Assembly (NCBI GenBank): GCA_025454255.1
Contig: JALOOU010000019.1
Location: 1 to 37,374, forward strand
Direction of reading: 5' to 3'
Length of the DNA: 37,374 bases
Source of the DNA: Desulfobacterales bacterium
Lineage (GTDB): Bacteria > Desulfobacterota > Desulfobacteria > Desulfobacterales > SpSt-501
Part shown: positions 23,044 through 32,101 of the stretch, one piece after another
Layout of the letters: each line of letters begins with the position of its first letter
Numbering within the stretch: the first letter of the stretch is position 1
Translations under genes and position numbers: made by a program
The notes under the pieces: model-generated
What the model saw: the letters and a program-made list of their open reading frames with translations, nothing else
Told to the model about the DNA's origin: nothing
The model's database searches: none

Positions 23044-25491
23044 ATGCGTCTTTTTCGAGAACAATTGCCGGATTCGAGCTTTGAGAGGCTGAGGGGCGCA
23101 GTACACGCGAGCAGCCTCAAGGCACGCCTGATCCTCGCACTGATCCCGCCGGTTTTGCTGATCCTCGTGATCACCGGTTATGTTAATTTCAGGATATCGA
23201 GGGACCTCATAGGCGATGCACTCGAAAGGTCCAGCAAATTGCAAGCCTTGTCGGTAAAACGTGAAATTGAGTCCTTTTTGGAGAGTTGGCGCCTGGATAT
23301 CTCGGCTCTTTCTAAAGAGAGGATAAATTCCGATTCGATCTACCGTTTTATTGCCAGAAGCAAGAATATAGGTGGAATCGAGTATTGCGGGGCCGCCTAT
23401 GTCTCGCAAAAAAATAGCGATCACCTCATTTATATGGCAAAAGATGGTTATATCGTGCAAATACCATCGGAGCTCATATCGGATTTCAAGCCTATCCCGC
23501 TAATTTTCTATGATAAAATAAAAGAATTGAAACCCGGACAAGTCTGGTTTTCGCCCCTCATGGTGATGGAGCACCCTTTTCCGGACCCGGCTCAACCCAA
23601 TCAGAAAATTGTTCGCAAAGCCTTGCTCATGGCCACACCGGTGGAAGCCGGGTTCCTCTTGGTCTGGGTGGATGCGATCAACGTGCGCAACATCCTGTCC
23701 CTCTTCAACTCCAGCGAATCCCCGATATGGCCCTTTCCCCGCACGGCCGAGGAGCGCTACTTTTTCGTCTTCGACCCCGAGGGCTGGATTCTTTTCCAGT
23801 CCGAACCACTGGACAAGCCTAAAGCGGAGCTGTCCACCTACCTGGCTCGCTCCGGTTATACAGGCAGCCTGGGCCACCAGGGGCTGGAAAGCGCCTTCCG
23901 GCCGGATTCCATTTTCGAGCGCTACTGGAAGATGGTGGCGGAGGTGCGCGCCGGGCGCAGCAGCGCGTTCAGGGTGACCGGCAACCAGCCCAACGCCTTC
24001 GGCCGGGATTTTTTCCTGGCCTTCGCCCCGATCCGGTTCCGATCCCACATGAACGCCGCGCCGCAGGTGGTGGCCGGGGTTGCATTCATGGACATCAGCC
24101 GCCTGCCCATGTCTGCCGGCTACAAATACGTGGACGCGATGCTGGTCGTGGCCTTGGCTTCCGCGCTGGTCATTTCGGGGCTGATTTACTTTCTCGGCCG
24201 GACCATCACCCGGCCGATTCTTAAGCTGGCCGAAGCCGCCAAGGGCATTCCCCTTGAGAAGGAGTTCCAGCCGATCGAAATGCCCTACTACGGCAAGGAA
24301 ATCACCGTCCTGCAGGCCGCGATCAACAGCCTGGGCGCCGAGCTCCAGCGGCAGGCGGCGGAGGTGAGCGAGAGGGAGCGCCGGGCCCGTGCCGACCTGC
24401 TGAAGGAGCAGGCCCGTTTGGACCGGACGCTCGCCGCTCCCGCTGCGGAGAGCGCAAATGACCCGATACCCGCCATCGTCGGCTACGGCCGCCGGATCGA
24501 ACGGCTCAAAGCCGAAATCGTCAAGGCCGCCCCGGTGGATGCCGATGTGCTGATCATCGGCGAGACCGGCACCGGCAAGCAGTTGACCGCCGAGGCCGTC
24601 CACCGCCTGAGCAACCACGCCGCAGGCCCATTCGTATCGATCAACTGCGGGGCGCTGGACGAGAACCTGCTGCTCGACACCCTCTTCGGCCACGTGAGGG
24701 GCGCCTTCACCGAGGCCAAGGCCGACCGCAAGGGGGCCTTTCTCGAAGCCGACCGCGGCACCCTCTTCTTAGACGAGATCCAGGCCGCCTCGCCCCGGGT
24801 CCAGCAGGCGCTCTTGAGAGCCCTTTCGGAGCGCAAGATCAAGCCGCTCGGCAGCGACCGCGAGATCGAGGTAAACGTGCGGCTGATCGTCGCCACCAAC
24901 GCCGACCTCAAGGCGCTGATCGAGCAGGGGCGGTTCCGCGAGGACCTCTACTTCCGCCTCAAGGTGATCACCATCCACACCCCGCCGCTGCGCGAGCAGA
25001 AAGAGAACATCGTGGTGCTCGCCCGGCATTTCCTCGCGCTGCAGGAGAAGCTGAGCGGCAAGAGCGGGATCGGGCTGAGCAAAGGGGCGTTCTTCAAGCT
25101 GACGGCCTACGACTGGCCGGGCAACGTACGCGAGCTTCAGAACTGCATCATCCGGGCCGTTGTCATGGCCGAGGACCGCGTGATCCAGGCCGAGGACATC
25201 CCGCTGGATGTCGAGGAGGGGGTGATCCAACAGGGTGCGCCGCCGGCAGCCGCCGCAGCTCCGCGCACGGATCTGCCGCCGGGGTTGAATCCGCGCCAGC
25301 AGAGAGCCTTTCCCATGATCCTGTCCCGCGGCCGCGTCACACGGACCCAGTACGAGGAGATGATCGGCGGCCTGCTCCCGCCGCGCACCGCCATCTACGA
25401 CCTTCAGGACCTGGTGAAGCGGGGGCTCCTCAAGAAAGCCGGCCGCGGCCCGGCGACCCATTACGTGGTCATCCGGCCTCAAATGACGTGA
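23044..25491 (+). CDS. membrane-bound sensor fused to a sigma-54 activator
   Basis: An 815-residue one-component regulator. Membrane helices at about 29-48 and 363-385 enclose a periplasmic sensor of about 310 residues, Cache-like by layout. A HAMP-like segment and a coiled coil (about 386-470) follow. The AAA+ sigma-54 domain (about 475-715) has Walker A GETGTGKQ (506-513), GAFTEA (553-558) where GAFTGA is standard, Walker B LFLDEI, arginine finger FREDLYFRL and WPGNVRELQN. The C-terminus (about 745-815) is a winged helix (TRTQYEEMIGG, AIYDLQDLVKRGLLKKAGRGPATHYVV), not the usual Fis-type HTH. The start has AGGGGG upstream. It is divergent from the sigma-54 promoter at 22901, its probable target, so a periplasmic ligand could switch on the TauE/SafE operon. 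Confidence 0.9.
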   Translation: MRLFREQLPDSSFERLRGAVHASSLKARLILALIPPVLLILVITGYVNFRISRDLIGDALERSSKLQALSVKREIESFLESWRLDISALSKERINSDSIYRFIARSKNIGGIEYCGAAYVSQKNSDHLIYMAKDGYIVQIPSELISDFKPIPLIFYDKIKELKPGQVWFSPLMVMEHPFPDPAQPNQKIVRKALLMATPVEAGFLLVWVDAINVRNILSLFNSSESPIWPFPRTAEERYFFVFDPEGWILFQSEPLDKPKAELSTYLARSGYTGSLGHQGLESAFRPDSIFERYWKMVAEVRAGRSSAFRVTGNQPNAFGRDFFLAFAPIRFRSHMNAAPQVVAGVAFMDISRLPMSAGYKYVDAMLVVALASALVISGLIYFLGRTITRPILKLAEAAKGIPLEKEFQPIEMPYYGKEITVLQAAINSLGAELQRQAAEVSERERRARADLLKEQARLDRTLAAPAAESANDPIPAIVGYGRRIERLKAEIVKAAPVDADVLIIGETGTGKQLTAEAVHRLSNHAAGPFVSINCGALDENLLLDTLFGHVRGAFTEAKADRKGAFLEADRGTLFLDEIQAASPRVQQALLRALSERKIKPLGSDREIEVNVRLIVATNADLKALIEQGRFREDLYFRLKVITIHTPPLREQKENIVVLARHFLALQEKLSGKSGIGLSKGAFFKLTAYDWPGNVRELQNCIIRAVVMAEDRVIQAEDIPLDVEEGVIQQGAPPAAAAAPRTDLPPGLNPRQQRAFPMILSRGRVTRTQYEEMIGGLLPPRTAIYDLQDLVKRGLLKKAGRGPATHYVVIRPQMT

Positions 25492-25503
25492 AGCGCGCGG
25501 CCG

Positions 25504-27183
25504 CTACCCCTTTTCCACCCGGATGAATCTCCGGCCGACCCAAGTTGCCGCGACCACCAGCGCGGTGGAGATAAAAATCATGATGATCCCGAGGGCCGAA
25601 AGCCTGCCCCAGAGGCCGTCCTCGGCAAACCGCAGGATCTGAACCGCGATGACCTCCGTCCCGGGCCGGGAGAGCACCACCGACAACGTCAGCTCGCGCA
25701 CGAACATGGTCGCCATCAGAATCCAGCCCGAGACGACCCCCGGCACCAGCAGGGGGATCACGATCCGCCACAGGGTATAGAGGGTGCCGGCGCCGCAGAC
25801 GCGCGAGGACTCCTCCAAGTGGCTGTGGATCTGCACAAACGCGCTGGTGAGCGGCCGGACCCCGTAGGGCAGGTAGGTGGCGATGTAGCCGATCAGCAGG
25901 GCCCAGAGGGTTGCGTAAAGCGGGGTCCGCACGAAAAACCACATGAACCCCACGCCGATCACGATCCCGGGAAACGAGAAGGAGAGAAAGCTCAGCGACT
26001 CCAGAAAACCCGAGGCCCGGGTGCGGACCTTGACGATGATGTAGGCGACGAAGACCGAGAGCACCACCCCCAGCGAGGCGCCGGCAACGCCCAGAAAAAG
26101 GCTGTTCTTCAAAGAGAGGAACGATACCGGGTCGCGGATCACCGCCTGCCAGTTCTTCCAGCTCATCAGGGAGAGCGCCTTGGCGCTCGGGACCATGGCG
26201 TAGGGCAGCAGGGAGACGTAGAACAGCACCGCCACCGGCAAAACGATCAGCACCAGGCAGAGAAGCCCCACGCAGCCGAACAGCGGCAGCCGCGCCCGTT
26301 TCAGATCGATCACCGCGGGGCGGTAGCCCCGGCTGGTGACGGTGACGAATTTTTCGCTCTCAGCGGTCAGGCGGCGGTAGATGACGATGAGCACGATGGA
26401 GGCGGACAGGGCGCTCATGCCCACCGCCGCCGCCTGTCCGTAATCGGCGGCAAACCCCGAGGCGATGATGCGGTAGATGTGGCTGGCGAGCACATAGATC
26501 CGCCCCGGCATGCCGAGCACCGCCGGGACCGCAAAGGAGGCCAGGCTGCGCACGATGACCAGGATGAAGGCCGCCAGAATGGCCGGCCGGAGCACCGGCA
26601 GGGTCACTTTCAGCAGCGTGCGCAGGTTGGAGGCCCCGCAGACCTTCGAGGACTCCTCCAACGAGACGTCGAAGGCGGACATGGCCGGCGCGATGATCAG
26701 GTAGGCGATCGGCAGGTCCAGCAGCCCCTCCACCAGGATCATTCCCGGCATCGAGTAGATGTTGAAGGCCGCCCCCGACAGGCCGAACTCGCGCAGGAGC
26801 AGGTTGAAGAGGCCGTTGGAGGGGTTGAGCAGCAGCGCCCAGCTGACGCAAAAGAGGATGTGGGGGATCATCATCGGAATGATCGAGATGGTTTGGAACA
26901 GGGATTTGAAGGGGATGTTGGTGCGCAGGTTCAGGTAGGACAAAAACAGGGCCAGGGCGGTGGCGACGAGAGCGGAGCCCGCCGTGAAGACGACGGTGTT
27001 GACGATGATGCCGGCGAGCGCCGGGTCGGTGTAGGACTGGATGTACTTCGCGAGCGTGAAGCTGCCGAAGGCCTCCAGCCCGGTTGAAAAGCTGCCGAAG
27101 ACCAGCATGAAGACCGGGCAGACCGTCAGAAAGGCGACCAGGGCGATCAGGGCCCAGGTCAGGCCCGCCAGCGGTTTGGCCAT
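25504..27183 (-). CDS. fused two-domain ABC permease, Fe3+/polyamine type
   Basis: A 559-residue membrane protein made of two tandem permease halves, each about six helices, as in FbpB-type iron and some spermidine or aminoethylphosphonate importers. Each half carries its own EAA-type coupling motif: LEESSKVCGASNLRTLLKVTLPVL and LEESSRVCGAGTLYTLWRIVIPLL. The likely start is 27183 (MAKPLAGLTW); an ATG at 27219 would overlap the ATPase gene. It is the third gene of a leftward operon (binding protein, ATPase, permease) and ends convergent to the sensor gene at 25491 with a gap of 12 bp. Confidence 0.9.
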   Translation of the reverse strand: MAKPLAGLTWALIALVAFLTVCPVFMLVFGSFSTGLEAFGSFTLAKYIQSYTDPALAGIIVNTVVFTAGSALVATALALFLSYLNLRTNIPFKSLFQTISIIPMMIPHILFCVSWALLLNPSNGLFNLLLREFGLSGAAFNIYSMPGMILVEGLLDLPIAYLIIAPAMSAFDVSLEESSKVCGASNLRTLLKVTLPVLRPAILAAFILVIVRSLASFAVPAVLGMPGRIYVLASHIYRIIASGFAADYGQAAAVGMSALSASIVLIVIYRRLTAESEKFVTVTSRGYRPAVIDLKRARLPLFGCVGLLCLVLIVLPVAVLFYVSLLPYAMVPSAKALSLMSWKNWQAVIRDPVSFLSLKNSLFLGVAGASLGVVLSVFVAYIIVKVRTRASGFLESLSFLSFSFPGIVIGVGFMWFFVRTPLYATLWALLIGYIATYLPYGVRPLTSAFVQIHSHLEESSRVCGAGTLYTLWRIVIPLLVPGVVSGWILMATMFVRELTLSVVLSRPGTEVIAVQILRFAEDGLWGRLSALGIIMIFISTALVVAATWVGRRFIRVEKG

Positions 27184-27197
27184 GCTCCGGGGCCGGA

Positions 27198-28286
27198 TCA
27201 GTGGGCGAGCGCGAAACAATGCTCCGGCTCCACGGCGAAGTCGACCTCCGCGCCCTCGGCCAGCGCTGCGGCGGGGTCGATCCGGGCGATCAGACGGCTA
27301 TCCCCCACGCGCAGTTCACCCTCGTAGGCCTCGCCCACGAACACCAGCGACTCCAGCCGGCCGCGAAAAACGTTCCGGCCGCCCGCACCGCCGGATGCCG
27401 GCACCCGGATGAACTCCGGCCGGATGCAGACCGCCACCGCACTGCCGGCGGCCAGCTGCGGCCGCTGCTGGCAGGCGAGCGGGCCGATGGCGGAATCGAC
27501 CAGCGTGTGGGAGGGCCCGTGGGAGTGCACCCGGCCCTCGACCAGGTTGGCGCGGCCGATGAAATCGGCAACGAAGCGGTGGTCGGAGTCGAAGTAGATC
27601 TTGCGGGGGTCGCCGATCGCGACGATGCGCCCGTCTCTCATCACCGCGATGGAGTCCGAAAGGCAGAGCGCTTCGACCCGGTCGTGGGTGACGTAGACCG
27701 CCGTGATCTTGAGCTCGCTCAGGAAGCGCCGCAGCTCCTTGCGGGTCTCCTCGCGCAGTTTGGCATCCAGGTTGCTCAAGGGTTCGTCGAAGAGGATCAC
27801 CTTGGGCTCGGCCACCAGGGCCCGCGCGAGCGCCACGCGCTGCTGCTGGCCGCCGGAGAGCTTCGTCGCCGGGCGGTTTTCGAAACCCTCGAGCTGCACC
27901 CGCTCGAGCGTGCGGGCCACCATGCGGCGGATCTCCTCGCGCGGCCTTTTGCGGGCCTGCAGCGGGTAGGCCACGTTTTCAAACACCGTCATGTGCGGCC
28001 AGATGGCATAGGTCTGGAACACCATGCCGAGCCCGCGCTTTTCGGGCGGAACGAACACCCCCCGCTCCCGTGACCAGACCACCTCGCCGCCGATGGCGAT
28101 CTCGCCCGCATCGGGGGACTCCAGGCCGACGATGCAGCGCAGCAGGGTGGTCTTGCCGCAGCCGCTGGGGCCGAGCAGTGTGAAGATGTGGTCGGCCGGG
28201 ATGGTCAGGTCGACATCCGCCAGGGCGTGGATGCGCTTGCCCGCGGAGGTGAAGTCCTTGCTGAGATGGCTGAGACGAATCTCCAT
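27198..28286 (-). CDS. ABC transporter ATPase, PotA/FbpC type
   Basis: A 362-residue nucleotide-binding subunit. It has Walker A GPSGCGKTT, Q-loop VFQTYAIWPH, signature LSGGQQQRVALARAL, Walker B VILFDEPLSNLDAKL and H-loop VTHDRVEA, all intact, followed by a C-terminal TOBE-like regulatory domain (about 245-362). This is the normal architecture for importers of iron, polyamines, thiamine or aminoethylphosphonate. It lies between the binding protein and the fused permease, forming a complete operon. The substrate cannot be read from the ATPase. Confidence 0.93.
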   Translation of the reverse strand: MEIRLSHLSKDFTSAGKRIHALADVDLTIPADHIFTLLGPSGCGKTTLLRCIVGLESPDAGEIAIGGEVVWSRERGVFVPPEKRGLGMVFQTYAIWPHMTVFENVAYPLQARKRPREEIRRMVARTLERVQLEGFENRPATKLSGGQQQRVALARALVAEPKVILFDEPLSNLDAKLREETRKELRRFLSELKITAVYVTHDRVEALCLSDSIAVMRDGRIVAIGDPRKIYFDSDHRFVADFIGRANLVEGRVHSHGPSHTLVDSAIGPLACQQRPQLAAGSAVAVCIRPEFIRVPASGGAGGRNVFRGRLESLVFVGEAYEGELRVGDSRLIARIDPAAALAEGAEVDFAVEPEHCFALAH

Positions 28287-28367
28287 GGCATCGGTCCGTG
28301 CCGACCCCGGGGCGGGAATCCCTCCCCAGGGTCGTGGAAGCTGCGACGGCAGACGAAGCGAAGCCGG

Positions 28368-29366
28368 TTACGGCATGGCGAAGATCTTTTTGAACTCACC
28401 CCCCCAGCGGCGGATCTCCTCATCCGAAAGCTCCCGGATCGGCTCCACCCGGGCCGTCTCCATGCCGTCGATGGGCGGAAACACCCCCGGAGCCAGGACG
28501 TACTCCCCCACCTTTTCGGCCATGATCTTCATGGCATCCCTGGAGAGCCAGTAGTCGATGAAAAGCTTCGCCGCGTTCGGGCGCGGGGCGGCCGCGGCGA
28601 GCGCCATCGCCCGCGGGCTTCCCAGCATCGGCTGCTTGAGCCGGGCCCAGTCGAGCGGCGCGGGGGCCTTGGTGATGATGTATTTGGGCATGGAGATGGC
28701 GATCAGCTTCTCGCCGCTTTCGACCGGCGCAGGCGTGGGCCCGAAGGAGTTCACGAACATGGGCTGGTTGGCGGCCAGCCCCTTGACGAATTTCAGCCAG
28801 GCCTCCTCGGAGGTGAACACCTTCTCCTTCAGGCCGATGAGCCATGAGATGGTGGTGGCGTGGGTGGAGGGATCGGCCATGACGATCTTGCCGCGCCACT
28901 TGGGGTCGGCCAGGTCCTCGTAGAGCGCGGGAGCATCCCCGGGCTTGACCAGCTCCTTGTTGTAAATGTAGGCGACGTATTCGATCCCGAACTGCTGGAT
29001 CCGTTCGTCCTGGCCGGCCCAGGCCGGGTAGCCGGCCATGGCGGGCGGGCGGTAGGCGGCCAGAACGCCCTTCTCCTTCAATATCTCCAGGATCGGCAGG
29101 GGCGCCTGCAGGACGTCCGCCATGAGCTTGCCGGCCTGGTGCTCGGTCAGCACCGTGGCGACGAACTTGTTGGTGGAGACCCGCGTGTACTCGGCGCTGA
29201 CGCCATAGGTTTTCGCGAACGCCTCCAGGATGGGCTCGACGGCCGTGATGTTGGCGTAGAAGGCCGCCTTTTTCTCGGCCTTGGCTTTTTCGACCAGAGC
29301 GGGGTCCGCCGCGGCCGCGACGGACGCCGTCAACGCGATGACCAGAAGCGCGGCCAGTCTCTTCAT
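28368..29366 (-). CDS. periplasmic binding protein of the Fe3+/polyamine-type importer
   Basis: A 332-residue solute-binding protein (family 1). It has a signal peptide MKRLAALLVIALTASVAAAA, likely cleaved after AAA, then KAKAEKKAAFYANITAVEPILEAFAKTYGVSAEYTRVSTNKFVATVLTEH, which is FbpA-like. Later LADPKWRGKIVMADPSTHATTISW matches the hinge region of this family. Conserved iron-binding tyrosines are not obvious, so an organic or anionic ligand is equally possible. The start at 29366 has AGGTGA. First gene of the operon. Confidence 0.9.
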   Translation of the reverse strand: MKRLAALLVIALTASVAAAADPALVEKAKAEKKAAFYANITAVEPILEAFAKTYGVSAEYTRVSTNKFVATVLTEHQAGKLMADVLQAPLPILEILKEKGVLAAYRPPAMAGYPAWAGQDERIQQFGIEYVAYIYNKELVKPGDAPALYEDLADPKWRGKIVMADPSTHATTISWLIGLKEKVFTSEEAWLKFVKGLAANQPMFVNSFGPTPAPVESGEKLIAISMPKYIITKAPAPLDWARLKQPMLGSPRAMALAAAAPRPNAAKLFIDYWLSRDAMKIMAEKVGEYVLAPGVFPPIDGMETARVEPIRELSDEEIRRWGGEFKKIFAMP

Positions 29367-29485
29367 CGGTTCACCTCCGTTGGGGTTGTAGAAAAACGGG
29401 TTAGGGCGCAAGGCCTGCCCGGTGGTACCGAACATTGCAGGGAATTGTCAATGCCGGTTCGCCCGGTCACGCTGCACGAAAACCC

Positions 29486-29515
29486 TTGACAGCGATTTTT
29501 GATATTAGATATATC
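29486..29515 (+). promoter_or_regulatory. sigma-70-like promoter overlapping an inverted repeat
   Basis: TTGACA (29486-29491) is followed, after 18 bases, by TATATC (29510-29515), in strongly AT-rich context. A perfect inverted repeat TGATAT-TAGAT-ATATCA (29500-29516) covers the -10 region, so a bound repressor would block it. It points rightward, about 330 bp before the GntR gene. Confidence 0.45.
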
Positions 29516-29819
29516 ACATATTAGTAGGGCTTTTTCCCCCAAGCTCGATGTACTCAAGCACGGGCGTTCCAAAAAATGAGAGGGTTGACCGTCTTGGCGA
29601 GCTTCTCAGCCGGTATTAATTGTCACACCCGAAAATGCGCGGAAGCATCAGTACGACAGGAGACAACACCCCCCCCGCTACGGTTTTTCACTATTTCAAT
29701 GAGTTACCGTTTCGTCGCCACTCGATTCTTCAAGGTGGTCATTTCGGCCAGTTGCCATTGTGCGATTGTTGTTGACAATTCCATTTGCGTAGCATAGGGG
29801 CGAAAAGAATAAATGTATA

Positions 29820-29832
29820 TATCAATTTGATA
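29820..29832. promoter_or_regulatory. palindrome just upstream of the GntR gene, candidate operator
   Basis: TATCAA-T-TTGATA is a perfect 6-bp inverted repeat around one base, ending 11 bp before the start of the regulator at 29844. GntR-family proteins commonly repress their own genes through such short palindromes. It partly resembles the repeat at 29500-29516 (both contain GATA/TATC-type half-sites). Confidence 0.45.
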
Positions 29833-29843
29833 GTAGGCCCGAG

Positions 29844-30599
29844 ATGATTCAGCGGCAACGGCAAACCAGGAATGTAAAAAAAGTCAAACCGATTCCTCGG
29901 TATTACCGGCTGCAAGACATCATCCTACGCAATATCGAGCGTGGCAGCCTGAGTCCCGGAAGCTCAATACCGCCTGAACGCAGGTTGGCTGAATCTTATA
30001 GCGTAAGCATCGGCACAGCCAAAAAGGCCATCTTAAATTTAGTTAATGAGGGATACCTCTACCGCATCCAAGGCAAGGGAACCTTTGTCGCGGGAACGAC
30101 TCTCCGAAGAGATAGCCTTCGGTATTACCGGTTTCTCGGCAAATTCGAAGACAAAGAGAAGGATTTGTCCGTTCATCTCGCCGGCATACGCAAAATTTCC
30201 TCGTTAAATACGGTCAATTCCTATTTGCGGATAAGGCCCACACAAAAGCTTTTTGAACTGAAACGGATTTTTTTTTCAAAAGAAACCCCAGTAGTATTCG
30301 TCGTCAGCTACCTTCCTGTGATACTTTTTCCTGGTATCGACGCAATACCGGTATCCCACTTCGAGCAGAAAACTCTATACGGGACCATCGAGGAAAAGTT
30401 CGGACTCCCGACCATCTACAACCAAGAATTGATCGGCGCGCGCTTTCCCTCTGCAGAAGCGGCCCGGCTTCTGAAGATTGGAAAGAAGCACCCGATTCTT
30501 TTCATCGAAATGCTGGCCTTCACCTACAGAAATCGTCCTTATGAGTATCGGCGGGCTTATTGCCTTACTGATTCACAGAAGATATTCAGGCATTATTGA
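29844..30599 (+). CDS. GntR/HutC-family transcriptional regulator
   Basis: A 251-residue regulator. The N-terminal winged helix (about 20-88) reads YYRLQDIILRNIERGSLSPGSSIPPERRLAESYSVSIGTAKKAILNLVNEGYLYRIQGKGTFVA, typical of GntR. The C-terminal part (about 95-251) is a UTRA ligand-binding domain of the HutC type: FELKRIFFSKETPVVFVVSYLPV and SAEAARLLKIGKKHPILFIEMLAFTYRNRPYEYRRAYC. It is the first gene of the AT-rich island and is followed 82 bp later by the aminotransferase. An effector related to the transported substrate is likely. The start has a weak ribosome binding site. Confidence 0.9.
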   Translation: MIQRQRQTRNVKKVKPIPRYYRLQDIILRNIERGSLSPGSSIPPERRLAESYSVSIGTAKKAILNLVNEGYLYRIQGKGTFVAGTTLRRDSLRYYRFLGKFEDKEKDLSVHLAGIRKISSLNTVNSYLRIRPTQKLFELKRIFFSKETPVVFVVSYLPVILFPGIDAIPVSHFEQKTLYGTIEEKFGLPTIYNQELIGARFPSAEAARLLKIGKKHPILFIEMLAFTYRNRPYEYRRAYCLTDSQKIFRHY

Positions 30600-30641
30600 A
30601 TTCAGAAAATAATCTCAGGGCGTGGCTTGTTATTTCGGAGC

Positions 30642-30647
30642 TATAAT
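30642..30647 (+). promoter_or_regulatory. consensus -10 box ahead of the aminotransferase
   Basis: TATAAT lies 35 bp before the ATG at 30682. No good -35 hexamer is at the right distance, so activation or read-through from the regulator gene may be needed. The ribosome binding site AAAAGGAGGT that follows is very strong. Confidence 0.4.
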
Positions 30648-30681
30648 CGACTATCATCTTTCCCCAAAAAGGAGGTCACTC

Positions 30682-32040
30682 ATGTCAAAAACACAACCGC
30701 TTGATCCCGAAACCATAATCAAATACGAAACCGACCACGTTCTATACCCCTGGACCCATCAGAAAGGGTTGAAACCCTTTGTGGCGGAAAAAGGAAAAGG
30801 CAACTACATCTATGGAGCTGACGGTAGAAAATACCTCGATTTTTCGGCCCAGTTCGTTTTTTCTAATTTGGGGCACTCGGACGACCGGGTGGTAAAAGCG
30901 ATCGCCGACCAAGCCGCGAAATTGCCGTCGGTTAACTCTCAATGGGCAACAGAGCCCAAGGCACGCTTGGGTAAACTCTTATCTGATATCACGCCGGGGG
31001 ATTTAACCAAAAGCTTCTTCTCCACCGGTGGGACGGAAGCCAACGAGGGTGCCATGAAAATCGCACGGCTCGTTACTGGAAAACAAAAAATTATTTCACG
31101 CTACCGCGCCTACCACGGTTCCACATACGGTTCCATGTCGATGTCGGCCGAATTTCGCAACTGGGCTTATGAACCGGCGGTGCCGGGGGTCCTCCACTGC
31201 CTGGAACCATACTGCTATCGCTGCCCGTTCGGTGCCACTTACCCCGCGTGCGACCTTCGCTGCGCACAGCATGTCGAAGATGTGATATGTCGCGAGGGAG
31301 GTGCTAGACGGGTAGCCGCCTTCATCGCTGAACCTATCATGGGCCCCGGCGGCATCATCGTCCCCCCTGACGGCTACTGGCAGCGCGTGCGCGAAATCTG
31401 CACCAAACACGAAATCATACTGATCGCCGACGAAGTCATGACGGGTTTCGGCCGAACGGGTAAATGGTTTGGGGTCGAGCACTGGAACGTAGTCCCCGAT
31501 GTGTTAACAACCGCAAAGGGAATTACTAGCGGCTACATGCCGCTCGGCGCAACATGCGTGCGCAAATGGGTAGCTGACAAATTTGAGGAAATTCCCTACC
31601 TGCACGGCCATACCTATTCCGGCCACACCTTAGCCATGGCGGCCGCCGTGGCCACCATAGATGCATATCGCCAGGACGACCTCATCAACAATTCGGCCAA
31701 AATGGGGGAGTACCTTAAGGTGAAAATGCATGAGCTGCAGGACAAGCACCCCTCAGTCGGGGAAGTTCGTGGCAAGGGGTTGTTTTGCGGCATGGAGCTG
31801 GTCAAGAGCCGCAAAACGCGGGAGCCAAGTCACGAGGCTTTGATGGAGCCGCCTCGGCCAGTTTCCACGAAGATGAAGATTATCGGCAAGATGATGCAAG
31901 AAGGTGTGTATATACTGGCCGGCGCGGCCAGCGTCCTAATGCTCACGCCGCCCCTCTCAATAACCAAGGATGAGATCGACCATGCTATGTCAGTGGTTGA
32001 CAAGGCGCTCGAAATTTCAGACGCCGAATACAAAGATTGA
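30682..32040 (+). CDS. class III aminotransferase, taurine:pyruvate aminotransferase-like
   Basis: A 452-residue PLP omega-aminotransferase. Family marks are FFSTGGTEANEGAMKIARLVTG, YRAYHGSTYGSMSMS, the PLP aspartate in LIADEVMTGFGRTGKWFGVEHW, and the PLP lysine in LTTAKGITSGYMPLGA. The N-terminus (LDPETIIKYETDHVLYPWTHQKG) and the segment EPYCYRCPFGATYPACDLRC resemble taurine:pyruvate aminotransferase (Tpa), which makes sulfoacetaldehyde and alanine from taurine and pyruvate. A NitT/TauT-type importer directly downstream supports an amino-sulfonate substrate, but other amines (beta-alanine, diamines) are possible. The start follows a strong AAGGAGG. GC is lower than in the flanking genes. Confidence 0.82.
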   Translation: MSKTQPLDPETIIKYETDHVLYPWTHQKGLKPFVAEKGKGNYIYGADGRKYLDFSAQFVFSNLGHSDDRVVKAIADQAAKLPSVNSQWATEPKARLGKLLSDITPGDLTKSFFSTGGTEANEGAMKIARLVTGKQKIISRYRAYHGSTYGSMSMSAEFRNWAYEPAVPGVLHCLEPYCYRCPFGATYPACDLRCAQHVEDVICREGGARRVAAFIAEPIMGPGGIIVPPDGYWQRVREICTKHEIILIADEVMTGFGRTGKWFGVEHWNVVPDVLTTAKGITSGYMPLGATCVRKWVADKFEEIPYLHGHTYSGHTLAMAAAVATIDAYRQDDLINNSAKMGEYLKVKMHELQDKHPSVGEVRGKGLFCGMELVKSRKTREPSHEALMEPPRPVSTKMKIIGKMMQEGVYILAGAASVLMLTPPLSITKDEIDHAMSVVDKALEISDAEYKD

Positions 32041-32101
32041 CGACTATATGATTATATCGGAGGATCGAACAAACGATAGATGATAGCGAAGGGGTGTACG
32101 C

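Larger units (their letters stand above)
29367..29843. other. 477-bp AT-rich intergenic region, island boundary
   Basis: Between the binding protein gene and the GntR gene. The base composition shifts here from GC-rich to AT-rich (from about 29440). It holds a sigma-70-like promoter (29486-29515), two inverted repeats (29500-29516, 29820-29832) and a TTGACA at 29772-29777. A stretch at about 29730-29755 (AGGTGGTCATTTCGGCC) looks like one end repeat of an IS21-family element, but only one copy is present. An open frame of 73 codons at 29576-29797 lacks supporting features and is not called as a gene. Confidence 0.5.

Noticed and set aside
25819-27087. 422-codon rightward open frame opposite the fused permease
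   Set aside because: Its composition (Gly, Asp, Gln, His, Arg rich, no hydrophobic core) is that of an antisense frame of a membrane protein gene.
29576-29797. 73-codon open frame ahead of the GntR gene
   Set aside because: No ribosome binding site, no recognisable motif, and it overlaps possible IS-end and promoter sequence.
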